11,065 nt of DNA, from contig JAQBPL010000119.1 in assembly GCA_028287545.1 (NCBI GenBank), forward strand, positions 1-11,065, read 5' to 3'. Positions 1-6,886 of the stretch are shown here, in pieces. Numbering within the stretch: the first letter of the stretch is position 1; every line of letters starts with the position of its first letter. Both the position numbers and the translations under genes were made by a program. Origin of the DNA: Vulcanimicrobiota bacterium (GTDB taxonomy: Bacteria; Eremiobacterota; Eremiobacteria; Baltobacterales; Baltobacteraceae). The notes beneath the pieces were generated by a model. That model saw only the letters and a list, made by a program, of their open reading frames with translations. It was not told the origin of the DNA and did not search any database.

Positions 1-601
1 CGTAGGCGGTCCCGAAGTCGCGCAGCGCCTTGACGGTGAACGGCGAGCCGCCCGCCGCCAGCGCGCCGCATTCGGCCGAGGCGGCGAACAGCGAGGCGGT
101 CTTCTTCGCGGCGACCTCGACGTAGTCGGCCAGGGTCGTCTCGAGGTTGCCGAGCGCGCGCAGCTGCAGCACCTCGCCGTCGGTGATGTCGGCGAGCGTT
201 GCGCTCAGGATGTGCGGAATCGGGTGCGCGTAGTCGGCGGTCACGTTCTTGAAGATCCAGGCGAACAGATAGTCGCCGGCGAGCACGCTGATGCGGTTGC
301 CGAAATCGACCGCCGTCGCGTTCACGCCGCGCCGCGTCTCGGCGTTGTCGACGACGTCGTCGTGGATCAGCGTCGCGACGTGGATCAATTCCATGAACGC
401 CGCCAACCGCAAGTGCGGCTCCGCATCGCCGCCCACCGCTTCGGCGGCGAGCAGCGTGAACCGTGGCCGCAGCCGCTTCCCGCCCGCATCGAGCATCCGC
501 CGAACAGCCTCGGTGATCAACGCGTTGTCGGTCCCGAAGGACGTCCGGAAATAGTCCTCGATGAGCGCGTACAAGTCGCGCTGGGGCCGCGGCTGGAGCA
601 T
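1..601 (-). CDS. Long-chain polyprenyl diphosphate synthase (partial, 3' end beyond window)
   Basis: Trans-type isoprenyl diphosphate synthase, which condenses isopentenyl diphosphate units onto an allylic primer; next to menG it probably makes the menaquinone side chain. The first 200 residues are present, starting at ATG 601. Seen: the GGKRLRPR substrate-binding motif (residues 40-47), the first aspartate-rich motif DDVVD (81-85) followed by the arginine pair R90-R91, G109-D110, and the K167-T168 pair. The second DDxxD motif should lie just past the left edge. The fifth residue before the first motif is Ala76, not an aromatic residue, which in this family fits a long-chain (C35-C50) product rather than FPP or GGPP; that is an inference, and it could be a heptaprenyl or octaprenyl enzyme (HepT/IspB-like). 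The start lies 2 bases after the menG stop, so the two genes are very probably cotranscribed. No strong Shine-Dalgarno is visible, which fits translational coupling. Confidence 0.93.
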   Translation of the reverse strand, partial: MLQPRPQRDLYALIEDYFRTSFGTDNALITEAVRRMLDAGGKRLRPRFTLLAAEAVGGDAEPHLRLAAFMELIHVATLIHDDVVDNAETRRGVNATAVDFGNRISVLAGDYLFAWIFKNVTADYAHPIPHILSATLADITDGEVLQLRALGNLETTLADYVEVAAKKTASLFAASAECGALAAGGSPFTVKALRDFGTAY

Positions 602-603
602 GG

Positions 604-1299
604 TTACGCGACGCCCACGTGCACGGCGATCGCGCCGGCGCCGAGGCGGATGTAGCGGACGTCGCGGAACCCGGCGCTGCGGAAGCGCTCGGCGAGGCCG
701 TCAGCGTCGGGAAAGTTCGTCAGCGAGTTCGGCAGGTAGCGATACGCTGCTTTCGAGCCGCCGACCAACCCCCCGATCAGCGGCACCAGGCTATAGAAGT
801 AGAAGCCGAACAGGCGGCGCACGAGCGGGTTCGGCGGCTTGGTGACGTCGAGGTTCACGAAGCGGGAACCCGGCCGCAGGATCCGGCGCGCTTCCTTCAA
901 GGTCGCGCCGATGTCGACCACGTTGCGCATCGAGAAGCCCATCGTCGCGCCCTCGAACTCGCCGTCCCCGAACGGCAAGCGGGTCACGTCGCCTTCCACG
1001 AAGGTCGCGCGGGACTTCGGGTCTTCGCGGCCGGCTCGGCTGCGTGCGCCCTCGAGCATCGGCGGGGTGAAGTCGACGCCCACGACGTGCATCGCCGGGT
1101 CGGTCTTCAGCAGGTGGAAGACCAGATCGCCCGTGCCGCAGCACAGGTCCACGACCCGTCCGCCGGCCGGGGCGGCGAGCTCGGACACGGCGCGCTTGCG
1201 CCACGCCTCGTCGACGCCCGCCGTGAGCAGCCGATTGGCGCGGTCGTACCGCGGAGCGATCGCCGCGAACATCTCGCGGACGTAGAGAGCCTTATCCAT
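604..1299 (-). CDS. menG: Demethylmenaquinone (2-polyprenyl benzoquinol) C-methyltransferase
   Basis: SAM-dependent UbiE/MenG methyltransferase that performs the last C-methylation of menaquinone (or ubiquinone) synthesis. It has 231 residues, the usual length. Seen: the MenG-type N-terminus with IAPRYDRANRLLTAG (14-28), the SAM-binding glycine motif VVDLCCGTGDL (49-59), the acidic loop VVGVDFTPPML (72-82), GDVTRLPF (103-110), and the family signatures GFSMRNVVD (121-129) and YRYLPNSLTNFP (186-197). The neighbouring polyprenyl synthase points to menaquinone, but the sequence alone cannot exclude ubiquinone. It lies 34 bases after corA and 2 bases before the prenyl synthase in the same operon. 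The ATG at 1299 fits family N-termini; no strong ribosome-binding site is visible. Confidence 0.95.
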   Translation of the reverse strand: MDKALYVREMFAAIAPRYDRANRLLTAGVDEAWRKRAVSELAAPAGGRVVDLCCGTGDLVFHLLKTDPAMHVVGVDFTPPMLEGARSRAGREDPKSRATFVEGDVTRLPFGDGEFEGATMGFSMRNVVDIGATLKEARRILRPGSRFVNLDVTKPPNPLVRRLFGFYFYSLVPLIGGLVGGSKAAYRYLPNSLTNFPDADGLAERFRSAGFRDVRYIRLGAGAIAVHVGVA

Positions 1300-1333
1300 G
1301 GTCAGGTCGACCGGGGCTGTTCGGCGGCGGGGC

Positions 1334-2368
1334 TCAGAAATACCGCTTGTGGCGGAAATACACGAGCAGGCCGAACACGGTGAGCAGCTGCGTGCCGATG
1401 CCGATGACCCAGAACGTGAACCCGTCCGTGATGTGGTTGACCATCCAGCCGAAGTTCTGTCCGAAGAAGCCCGTGATGTACGTCAGCGGCAGGAAGATGG
1501 TCGCGATGACGGTCAGCTGGCGCGAGACTTCGCCTTGCCGGTGCGCCTCGGAGGAGAGGTGGATGTCGAGCGTGCTGTTGAGCAGGTCGCGGATCGCGTC
1601 GATCTGGTCGGTCGTGCGCAGCGCGTGGTCGTACACGTCGCGGAAATACGCGTTCATCGAACTGTCGAGCGGGCCGAGCTCGCCGCGCATGATCGGGCTG
1701 AGGATGTCGCGCACCGGCGCGACCGAGTGGCGCAGATCGACGAGGTCGCGTTTGAACGCGAGGATCTCGCGCAGCACCGGCATCTGATTGCGCCGGTCGC
1801 CGCCGACGACCAGATTTTCGAGCGCGACGAGCCGCTCTTCGTACTCGATGGCGATCGGGTGATACGCATCGACGACGACGTCGAGGATGACGTAGAGCAA
1901 GCCCGTCGGGCTGTGCGGAACGGCGCCGCGTGAGGCCCAGCGCCGTTCGACCTCGTCGAGCGGAAAGACCGGATGCGCGCGAATCGTGACGACGAAGTTC
2001 TGCCCGACGAAGACGGCGATCTCGTGCAGGACGAGTTCCTTCTGCGCGCCCAGGGTCGTGGCGTGGACGACGACGAGGTGATATCCGCTGAAGGCCTCGA
2101 TCTTCGGTCGCTCGTGGACGAGCGCGGCGTCTTCGACGGCGGTCGGATGGAGGGAGAATTCGCGTTCGAGCAGTGCCAGATCGGCCGCCGTCGGCTCGGC
2201 GAGATCGAACCAGACGAAGTTGTGCTGGTCCTTGAGAAGATCGCTGATCTCGTCGGCGTCTTCCAGCGCGCGCGCCGCGCGTTTCCCGGTGAAGACCAGG
2301 CAGCGCGACTCGTGTTCCGCGGAGATCGCCGGCGTGTCGCGCTCGGGGCGCGGCGGCCGACGGATCAC
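1334..2368 (-). CDS. corA: CorA-family Mg2+/divalent cation transporter with GQN pore motif
   Basis: Inner-membrane divalent cation channel/transporter of the CorA family, 344 residues from GTG 2368. Seen: a large N-terminal cytoplasmic domain (about 20-280) with the typical IEAFSGYHLVVVHA segment (90-103), a long charged helix (about 170-285), and two C-terminal membrane helices (about 284-304 and 319-337) ending in a short basic tail. The signature at the end of the first membrane helix is YITGFFGQNFGW (297-308), so the usual Gly-Met-Asn is Gly-Gln-Asn. I chose GTG 2368 because it overlaps the tatD stop as GTGA and has GGAG (2380-2377) 8 bases upstream. A longer in-frame reading from 2533 adds 55 arginine-rich residues that are antisense noise inside tatD. 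The ion could be Mg2+, Co2+ or Zn2+; Mg2+ is the family default. Confidence 0.94.
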   Translation of the reverse strand: MIRRPPRPERDTPAISAEHESRCLVFTGKRAARALEDADEISDLLKDQHNFVWFDLAEPTAADLALLEREFSLHPTAVEDAALVHERPKIEAFSGYHLVVVHATTLGAQKELVLHEIAVFVGQNFVVTIRAHPVFPLDEVERRWASRGAVPHSPTGLLYVILDVVVDAYHPIAIEYEERLVALENLVVGGDRRNQMPVLREILAFKRDLVDLRHSVAPVRDILSPIMRGELGPLDSSMNAYFRDVYDHALRTTDQIDAIRDLLNSTLDIHLSSEAHRQGEVSRQLTVIATIFLPLTYITGFFGQNFGWMVNHITDGFTFWVIGIGTQLLTVFGLLVYFRHKRYF

Positions 2369-3147
2369 GCAGCCGGCTCCAGGCCGAAGATGCGCCGGGC
2401 GTTGGCATCCGCGCGCGCCACGACGGTCGCCGCGTCGACGCCCAAGACGTCGGCGACGACCCGGGCCGTATCGGCGAGATAGGCAGGCTCGTTGCGTTTC
2501 CCGCGATGCGGGATCGGCGCGAGATAGGGGCAATCCGTCTCGAGCACGATCGCATCCAAACCGGCCGCCTTCACCGCGTCGCGCAGCGGCTGCGCGGTCT
2601 TGAACGTCACCACGCCGCCGATTCCCAGCAGCAGGCCGAACTCCCCTGCGAACAAGCGCGCTTCGTCCGGGGTGCCGGTGAAGCAGTGCACGATCCCGCG
2701 CTGCGCGGCGGGATCGAACCCTGCACGCAGCGCGGCGACGAAGTCGTCGTGCGCCTCGCGCTGGTGAAACACCAGCGGCATCTCGCGTTCGCGCGCGTAG
2801 GCGAGCTGTGCCGCGAAGACGGCACGCTGCACCTCGCGCGGGCTGTGATCGTAGTGATAGTCGAGCCCCGTCTCGCCCACCGCGACGATGCGCGAGCCGA
2901 ATCGCGCGCGCAGCGCGTCGAAGACCGCAGCGAGATTCGGCGGAGCGTCTTTGGCCTCGTGGGGGTGAATTCCGATGGTCGCGGCGAACCCAAAAGCCTC
3001 AGCCGCTTCGCAGGCTCGGCGGCTATCCTCGACGTCGCAGCCGACGGTCACGATCGCTTCGACACCAGCCTGACGTGCCCGCTCGAGCATGGCGGCACGG
3101 TCCTCGTCGAACGCGCGGTCGTGCACATGGGCATGCGTGTCGATCAT
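2365..3147 (-). CDS. tatD: TatD-family metal-dependent DNase
   Basis: TIM-barrel metallohydrolase of the TatD/YcfH family, with 260 residues as usual. Family members are Mg2+-dependent 3'-5' exonucleases implicated in DNA repair and turnover. All metal ligands are visible: His5 and His7 in DTHAH (3-7), Glu92 in GETGLDY (91-97), His128 in VFHQRE, His154 in VHCFTGT, and Asp205 in ETDCPYLAP. Also present are GIHPHE (59-64) and the late PHRGKRNEP segment (213-221). The ATG at 3147 gives the exact family N-terminus (MIDTHAH). It is the first gene of the minus-strand operon tatD-corA-menG-prenyl synthase. It is divergent from the proline-rich gene at 3168, leaving 20 bases in between, so its promoter must overlap that gene's coding sequence. 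Confidence 0.95.
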   Translation of the reverse strand: MIDTHAHVHDRAFDEDRAAMLERARQAGVEAIVTVGCDVEDSRRACEAAEAFGFAATIGIHPHEAKDAPPNLAAVFDALRARFGSRIVAVGETGLDYHYDHSPREVQRAVFAAQLAYAREREMPLVFHQREAHDDFVAALRAGFDPAAQRGIVHCFTGTPDEARLFAGEFGLLLGIGGVVTFKTAQPLRDAVKAAGLDAIVLETDCPYLAPIPHRGKRNEPAYLADTARVVADVLGVDAATVVARADANARRIFGLEPAA

Positions 3148-3167
3148 GGTGAATTCTTAGGCCTTTC

Positions 3168-4139
3168 GTGCATCTCTTCCCCGAGCCCGTGTACCGGACC
3201 GGCCGCCGCGTCCTGGTCGTTGCGGTAATTCTCTCGATTCTCTTCCATCTCGCCGGCGGCGCCATCTGGGGATTCTTCGTGCGCGAGGTCCTCGCGAAAT
3301 CGGCGTCGCACGCCCGTCAGGCGCCTGAGGGGATCGCCATCGCCGACGCGATCACGATCGAGCACCGCACGGTCCCTCGTCCCTCACGGCGGGCCCAAGC
3401 GCCCCATGCAGTTCGGAACCCGCACCCGCCGACCGCCCCGCCGCCCGTTCGGCCGGTCGTGGTGAAGAAGCCGCGGGAACTCCCGACTGCGCCTCCGATT
3501 GCGTACACGAAGCCCAGAATCGCGCCCAGCCAGCGTGTGGTCGTTCACCGGCAGATCGAGCAGCGGCCGACGCCTCCTCAGCCGAACCACAACGCGTTCT
3601 CGGCAGAGCAGATGGCTTCGCTCGACGCGCAGTTCAGCCGCACGATCAATGCGGCCCAGCGCGCCGTCACCGAAGGTCCTCAGCAAAGCGGGGCAGCCTC
3701 CGACGTGCGGCAGCAGCAGGAGATCCCCGCCGCGGAGCGCCGCCGGTACGATCAGCTGCTGGCCGGCTCGCCCGAGGAAGTCAAGGCGAAAATGTACGTC
3801 GGGGGCGACGGCAGCTGCGTCCCGATCCAAGGTCCGATGAAGGTCGGACGCATGCAGGGCTATTACATCCGCTGCCTGGTGCACTACACCGACGGATTTT
3901 TCGAACAGGTGTCCTTTCCGTGGCCGTTCTACTTTGCGCCGCACAAAAATCCGTTCGACGAGCACGACAATCCCGACGGCAGAATGACCTTCCCGGGTCA
4001 GGATCCTCCCGCGGGCTTCACGCTGCCGGCGAACTTCGCGCTCACGCGGACGGTGTGCGCGTATTTCCGGCCGCAGTGCACGTCGGTCATCAACGCGGAA
4101 ATCAACCGCGGCGAAGCGTCGTACGGCAAGCCGCCGTAA
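3168..4139 (+). CDS. Unknown membrane-anchored, proline-rich, TonB-like protein with a four-cysteine outer domain
   Basis: I do not recognise the family. From GTG 3168 the protein has 323 residues: a short basic N-terminus (R10-R14), one membrane helix (about 15-38, VLVVAVILSILFHLAGG onward), a Pro/Arg/Lys-rich stretch (about 65-140), a Gln/Ala-rich helix (about 143-205), and a compact C-terminal domain (about 207-323) with aromatic residues and four cysteines (C217, C236, C297, C304). N-in topology would place the domain outside the cytoplasm, where two disulfides are possible. The anchor plus proline-rich spacer resembles TonB or TolA, but I see no TonB C-terminal motif. GTG 3168 and GTG 3189 are both possible starts and both keep the membrane helix; neither has a good ribosome-binding site. 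It is divergent from tatD and ends 9 bases before the convergent HdeD-like gene. Confidence 0.85.
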   Translation: MHLFPEPVYRTGRRVLVVAVILSILFHLAGGAIWGFFVREVLAKSASHARQAPEGIAIADAITIEHRTVPRPSRRAQAPHAVRNPHPPTAPPPVRPVVVKKPRELPTAPPIAYTKPRIAPSQRVVVHRQIEQRPTPPQPNHNAFSAEQMASLDAQFSRTINAAQRAVTEGPQQSGAASDVRQQQEIPAAERRRYDQLLAGSPEEVKAKMYVGGDGSCVPIQGPMKVGRMQGYYIRCLVHYTDGFFEQVSFPWPFYFAPHKNPFDEHDNPDGRMTFPGQDPPAGFTLPANFALTRTVCAYFRPQCTSVINAEINRGEASYGKPP

Positions 4140-4148
4140 CAGCCGGGG

Positions 4149-4712
4149 TCAGCCGTGGTGCGAGCGCGCCGCGATGACGAGCGAGAGGACGCCGTAGATC
4201 AGGGCGAAGACGCCGAGCGCGATTCCGGGCGCGAGCAGTCCGCCGAAGGTCACCCACAGGAGCGCGACGCCGAGCGCGATCGCGAGGATTCCGCCGAGCA
4301 GCCACAACCAGGCGTCTTTGAGGCGGCCCCACGTGACGGCGGCGAAAACGATCGTGACCGCGCCGATCGCAAACGCCCACTCTGCGACGGTCCAGGTCAG
4401 CGCGATGAGGCTGTGGGCGACGCGGAACACCGCAATGCCCAGGCCGATCCCGATCACGCCTTCGAGCGCGTGCAGCAGCCATGCTTTGTCGCCGCCGGTC
4501 GAGCGCAGCGCGACGACGATGCGCACCAATCCGTCGACGATCGCGAAGACCGCGAACGCGAAGATCAGGCCGGTCGTGATGCCGGGTTTGTACAGCGCGA
4601 AGCCGCCGAGCGCGAGCGCGGCGACGCCGCGCAGCGCGATGCCGGTCCGGTGCAGCCCGTCGTTCGCGCCGGTGCGGGCAAGGCGGGCGCTGGTACGGGT
4701 CGTCACGCTCAT
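4149..4712 (-). CDS. HdeD-like DUF308 six-helix membrane protein
   Basis: Small integral membrane protein of the HdeD/DUF308 type, 187 residues. HdeD is linked to acid resistance in enterobacteria, but the molecular function of most homologues is unknown. Seen: a polar N-terminus (1-24) and six hydrophobic helices at about 25-42, 45-69, 81-98, 102-126, 134-154 and 161-182. They form two similar blocks of three, each with a glycine-rich Gly-xxx-Gly pattern (for example GVIGIGLGIAV, 85-95, and GGILAIALGVALL, 140-152). I chose ATG 4712 because it overlaps the metG stop as ATGA (4712-4709) and has GGAGGA (4727-4722) 9 bases upstream. A longer in-frame reading from 4925 only runs antisense-like through metG. 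It is cotranscribed with metG and probably translationally coupled; a functional link to tRNA charging is not evident. Confidence 0.9.
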   Translation of the reverse strand: MSVTTRTSARLARTGANDGLHRTGIALRGVAALALGGFALYKPGITTGLIFAFAVFAIVDGLVRIVVALRSTGGDKAWLLHALEGVIGIGLGIAVFRVAHSLIALTWTVAEWAFAIGAVTIVFAAVTWGRLKDAWLWLLGGILAIALGVALLWVTFGGLLAPGIALGVFALIYGVLSLVIAARSHHG

Positions 4713-6244
4713 GTCGGTTTGTCCTCCGCGGGCGGCGCTTCGATGCGCGGGAAGAGCGGGGCGCCGGGCACGGTCTGCGTGCCGGCGGCGAGCCGTCCCC
4801 ATTGGAGCTCCTCGCTCCAGCGCACTTCGGGCGTTCCGCTCAAGCCCAGCTGTTCCCACATCTCCGTCGCCTTGGAAGGCATGAACGGGAACAGCAGGAC
4901 GCTCAGATACCGCAGGCCCTCGCACAGATCGTAGAGCAGCGCGTCAAGTTCGTTGCCGCGGCCCTGCTTGTAGAGTTCCCACGGCTTCTGCTCGTCGATC
5001 GCGCGGTTGAGCGCGGTCACCAAGTTCCAGATCTCATCGAGCGCTTCGCGGAAGCGCAGCGCCATCACGTGATCGCGCACCAGCGCCGGCAGATCCGCGA
5101 CGCGTTCCTGGATCGCGCCCTCGCTGGGTTCCGGGACGAGCCCGTCGCGATACTTCTGCAGCATCGCGAGCGACCGGCGCAGCAAGTTGCCCAGATCGTT
5201 GCCGAGATCGCTGTTGTGGCGCTGGCGCAGCTTGTCCAACGAGATCGAGAAATCGCTTCCGAACGGCGCTTCGCGAAAGAGGAAATAGCGCACCGAATCG
5301 GCGCCGAATTCGCGGATCAGCGCGAACGGTTCGATCACGTTGCCGAGGCTCTTCGACATCTTCGCGCCCTCGACGGTGATCCAGCCGTGAGCATAGACCC
5401 GTTCGGGAGCTTCCAGCCCCGCCGACCACAGCATCGCCGGCCAGATGATCGAATGGAAGCGTGCGATCTCTTTGCCGATGATGTGCGTTCCGGGCCAGAA
5501 CTCGGCGAAGAGTCCGTCGGGATCGTCGGGCCAGCCGAGCGCGCTGATGTAGTTGATGAGCGCGTCGAACCATACGTAGATCACGCCGCCGCCCGGCAGC
5601 GGAATCCCCCAGTCGAACGACGAGCGCGAGATCGAGAGATCTTCGAGCCCGTTCTCGAGCAGCACCATCATCTCGTTGTAGCGCGCCTGCGGCCGCAAGA
5701 ATTCGGGATTGGCGCGGAAGTGTTCGAGCAGCCGGTCGCGATAGGCCGAGAGCCGGAAGAACCAGTTCTTCTCGGAGAGCCATTGGACCGGGCGGCGGCA
5801 TTCGGGGTTCGGACAACGACCGTCGATCAGCTTCGCTTCGGGCCAGAACGTCTCGTCGTTGGTGCAGTACCAGCCTTCGTACACGCCCTCGTACACGTCG
5901 CCGTTGGCGCGCATCCGCTCGAAGAGTGCGAGGCTGGCCCGCGCGTGCCGGGGCTCCGTCGTGCGGATGAAGTCGTCGAACTTCGCGTCGAAGGCCGGCG
6001 CGAGCTCGCGCCACTTCGGAGCGAGCGAGTCGACGTACGCCTGCGGCGTCATCCCGGCCGCATCGGCGGCTTCGGCGACCTTTTGGCCGTGCTCGTCGGT
6101 CCCGGTCAGCGCGCGCGCGGGACCGTGCGCCCGCGCCGTGCGCGCGAGGATGTCCGCGGCGACCGAGGTGTAGGCGTGACCGATGTGCGGCGTCCCGCTG
6201 ATGTAATAGATGGGCGTGGTGACGTAGAAGGCGCGGGAGGACAC
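4709..6244 (-). CDS. metG: Methionyl-tRNA synthetase (short form)
   Basis: Class I aminoacyl-tRNA synthetase that attaches methionine to tRNA-Met; 511 residues from GTG 6244. Seen: FYVTTPIYYISG (6-17), the HIGH motif (20-23), GTDEHG (48-53), KMSKS (295-299), and an anticodon-binding helical domain (about 340-470) containing NRAIDEQKPW (413-422). The connective insert carries a partial zinc knuckle: Cys127 and Asp130, then Cys144 and Cys149. The protein ends near residue 511, so the C-terminal EMAP-II-like tRNA-binding/dimerisation domain of long bacterial MetG is absent. I prefer GTG 6244 because it gives a family-like N-terminus (MSSRAFYVTTP) and has AAAGG (6257-6253) 8 bases upstream. ATG 6280 would add 12 mainly basic residues and is the main alternative. 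A reading from 6799 runs through Uma2 and is not real. It is followed by the HdeD-like gene with an ATGA overlap. Confidence 0.96.
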   Translation of the reverse strand: MSSRAFYVTTPIYYISGTPHIGHAYTSVAADILARTARAHGPARALTGTDEHGQKVAEAADAAGMTPQAYVDSLAPKWRELAPAFDAKFDDFIRTTEPRHARASLALFERMRANGDVYEGVYEGWYCTNDETFWPEAKLIDGRCPNPECRRPVQWLSEKNWFFRLSAYRDRLLEHFRANPEFLRPQARYNEMMVLLENGLEDLSISRSSFDWGIPLPGGGVIYVWFDALINYISALGWPDDPDGLFAEFWPGTHIIGKEIARFHSIIWPAMLWSAGLEAPERVYAHGWITVEGAKMSKSLGNVIEPFALIREFGADSVRYFLFREAPFGSDFSISLDKLRQRHNSDLGNDLGNLLRRSLAMLQKYRDGLVPEPSEGAIQERVADLPALVRDHVMALRFREALDEIWNLVTALNRAIDEQKPWELYKQGRGNELDALLYDLCEGLRYLSVLLFPFMPSKATEMWEQLGLSGTPEVRWSEELQWGRLAAGTQTVPGAPLFPRIEAPPAEDKPT

Positions 6245-6252
6245 GACCCGGG

Positions 6253-6257
6253 CCTTT
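6253..6257 (-). promoter_or_regulatory. Ribosome-binding site deciding the metG start
   Basis: AAAGG on the minus strand ends 8 bases before GTG 6244. The alternative ATG 6280 has only a weak GCGGGG immediately upstream. This favours the GTG start. Confidence 0.45.
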
Positions 6258-6271
6258 CGTCGCCGCGTCGC

Positions 6272-6302
6272 TTGCGGCATCCCCGCGGCAGCGTGATAGA
6301 CT
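6272..6302 (+). promoter_or_regulatory. Possible promoter of the Uma2 gene
   Basis: TTGCGG (6272-6277) is followed after 19 bases by TAGACT (6297-6302), which has a TG one base upstream as in an extended -10 (TGA-TAGACT). With a 17-base spacer the hexamer is GATAGA. Read on the other strand, the same patch gives TATCAC (6298-6293), a possible -10 for metG. It is the most AT-rich spot in the metG/Uma2 interval. Matches are partial and this is only a suggestion. Confidence 0.25.
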
Positions 6303-6309
6303 CGCGCCG

Positions 6310-6315
6310 AGGAGG
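6310..6315 (+). promoter_or_regulatory. Strong Shine-Dalgarno of the Uma2 gene
   Basis: AGGAGG lies 4 bases before ATG 6320. It is the best anti-16S match in the window and fixes the Uma2 start, although the spacing is a little short. Confidence 0.7.
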
Positions 6316-6319
6316 TCCG

Positions 6320-6886
6320 ATGTCCGTCACGTTCCGGCCGCTCTCCCCGCCGACCGACGAGGAGATGCTGATCCTGCATGAGCGCAACCCCGGATACCGC
6401 GTCGAGCGCCTCGCCGACGGGGCGCTCTTCGTGAGCCCGAACGGCGCGCAAGGGAGCGCGCGAAACATCGAGCTTTCCGGCCAGCTCCGCGACTGGCGGC
6501 GTTCCCTGCGGCTCGGCAAGGTGTTCGACTCCTCCGCGGGTTTCGTGCTGCCGGATACGTCGCTGTTCAGTCCCGACGGTTCGTACGTGAGCGCCGAACG
6601 CTGGGACGCCCTCACGCCGGCCGAGAGCGAGAAGTATTTCCGGGGCGCGCCGGACGCCGCGTTCGAGATCGTCTCCAAGACAGACTCGCGCGAGCAGCAG
6701 CTCGCCAAGGCCGCGGCGTTCGCCCGGCAGGGAAGCCGCTTGGTAGTCGTGATCGATCCCTATCGGCGGGCCGTCGACGTCTGGCGCGACGACGTCCATG
6801 CGGCCCTCGGAGACGTACCACAGGTCGATTGCGACCCGGTCATGCCGGGTTTCGTCCTCGACGTCGCGGCTATTCTAGAGGCCTGA
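6320..6886 (+). CDS. Uma2-family (DUF820) putative restriction-like endonuclease
   Basis: PD-(D/E)xK-fold protein of the Uma2 family, 188 residues, the usual length. These proteins are abundant in cyanobacteria and some soil phyla, and their targets are unknown. Seen: the N-terminal YRVERLADGALFVSP (26-40), equivalent to the family's Tyr-Glu-Leu-Ile-Asp-Gly-Glu segment; probable catalytic Asp86 in SPDGSYVS (84-91); PDAAFEIVS (111-119) with probable catalytic Glu116; Lys130 in the following helix; and the closing strands LVVVIDPYRRAVDVWR (141-156). ATG 6320 is fixed by AGGAGG. It is a single-gene unit, divergent from metG and convergent with rsmI; the last 17 bases overlap the rsmI end. I see no flanking repeats or recombinase, so transfer with a mobile element is not shown. 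The active-site assignment is by family analogy. Confidence 0.9.
   Translation: MSVTFRPLSPPTDEEMLILHERNPGYRVERLADGALFVSPNGAQGSARNIELSGQLRDWRRSLRLGKVFDSSAGFVLPDTSLFSPDGSYVSAERWDALTPAESEKYFRGAPDAAFEIVSKTDSREQQLAKAAAFARQGSRLVVVIDPYRRAVDVWRDDVHAALGDVPQVDCDPVMPGFVLDVAAILEA

Noticed and set aside
619..1383. Plus-strand 254-codon frame opposite menG
   Set aside because: It is the mirror of a clear menG gene and has no recognisable domain.
2369..2555. Longer CorA start at 2533 and the overlapping 417-codon frame to 2555
   Set aside because: The added residues are Arg-rich noise inside tatD; GTG 2368 has a GTGA overlap and a GGAG site.
4802..6319. In-frame upstream extension of Uma2 to 4802
   Set aside because: It is antisense to metG and low complexity; the Uma2 start is fixed by AGGAGG before ATG 6320.
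6245..6799. N-terminal extension of metG to 6799
   Set aside because: It is antisense to Uma2 and carries no synthetase motif; the family N-terminus begins at about 6244.
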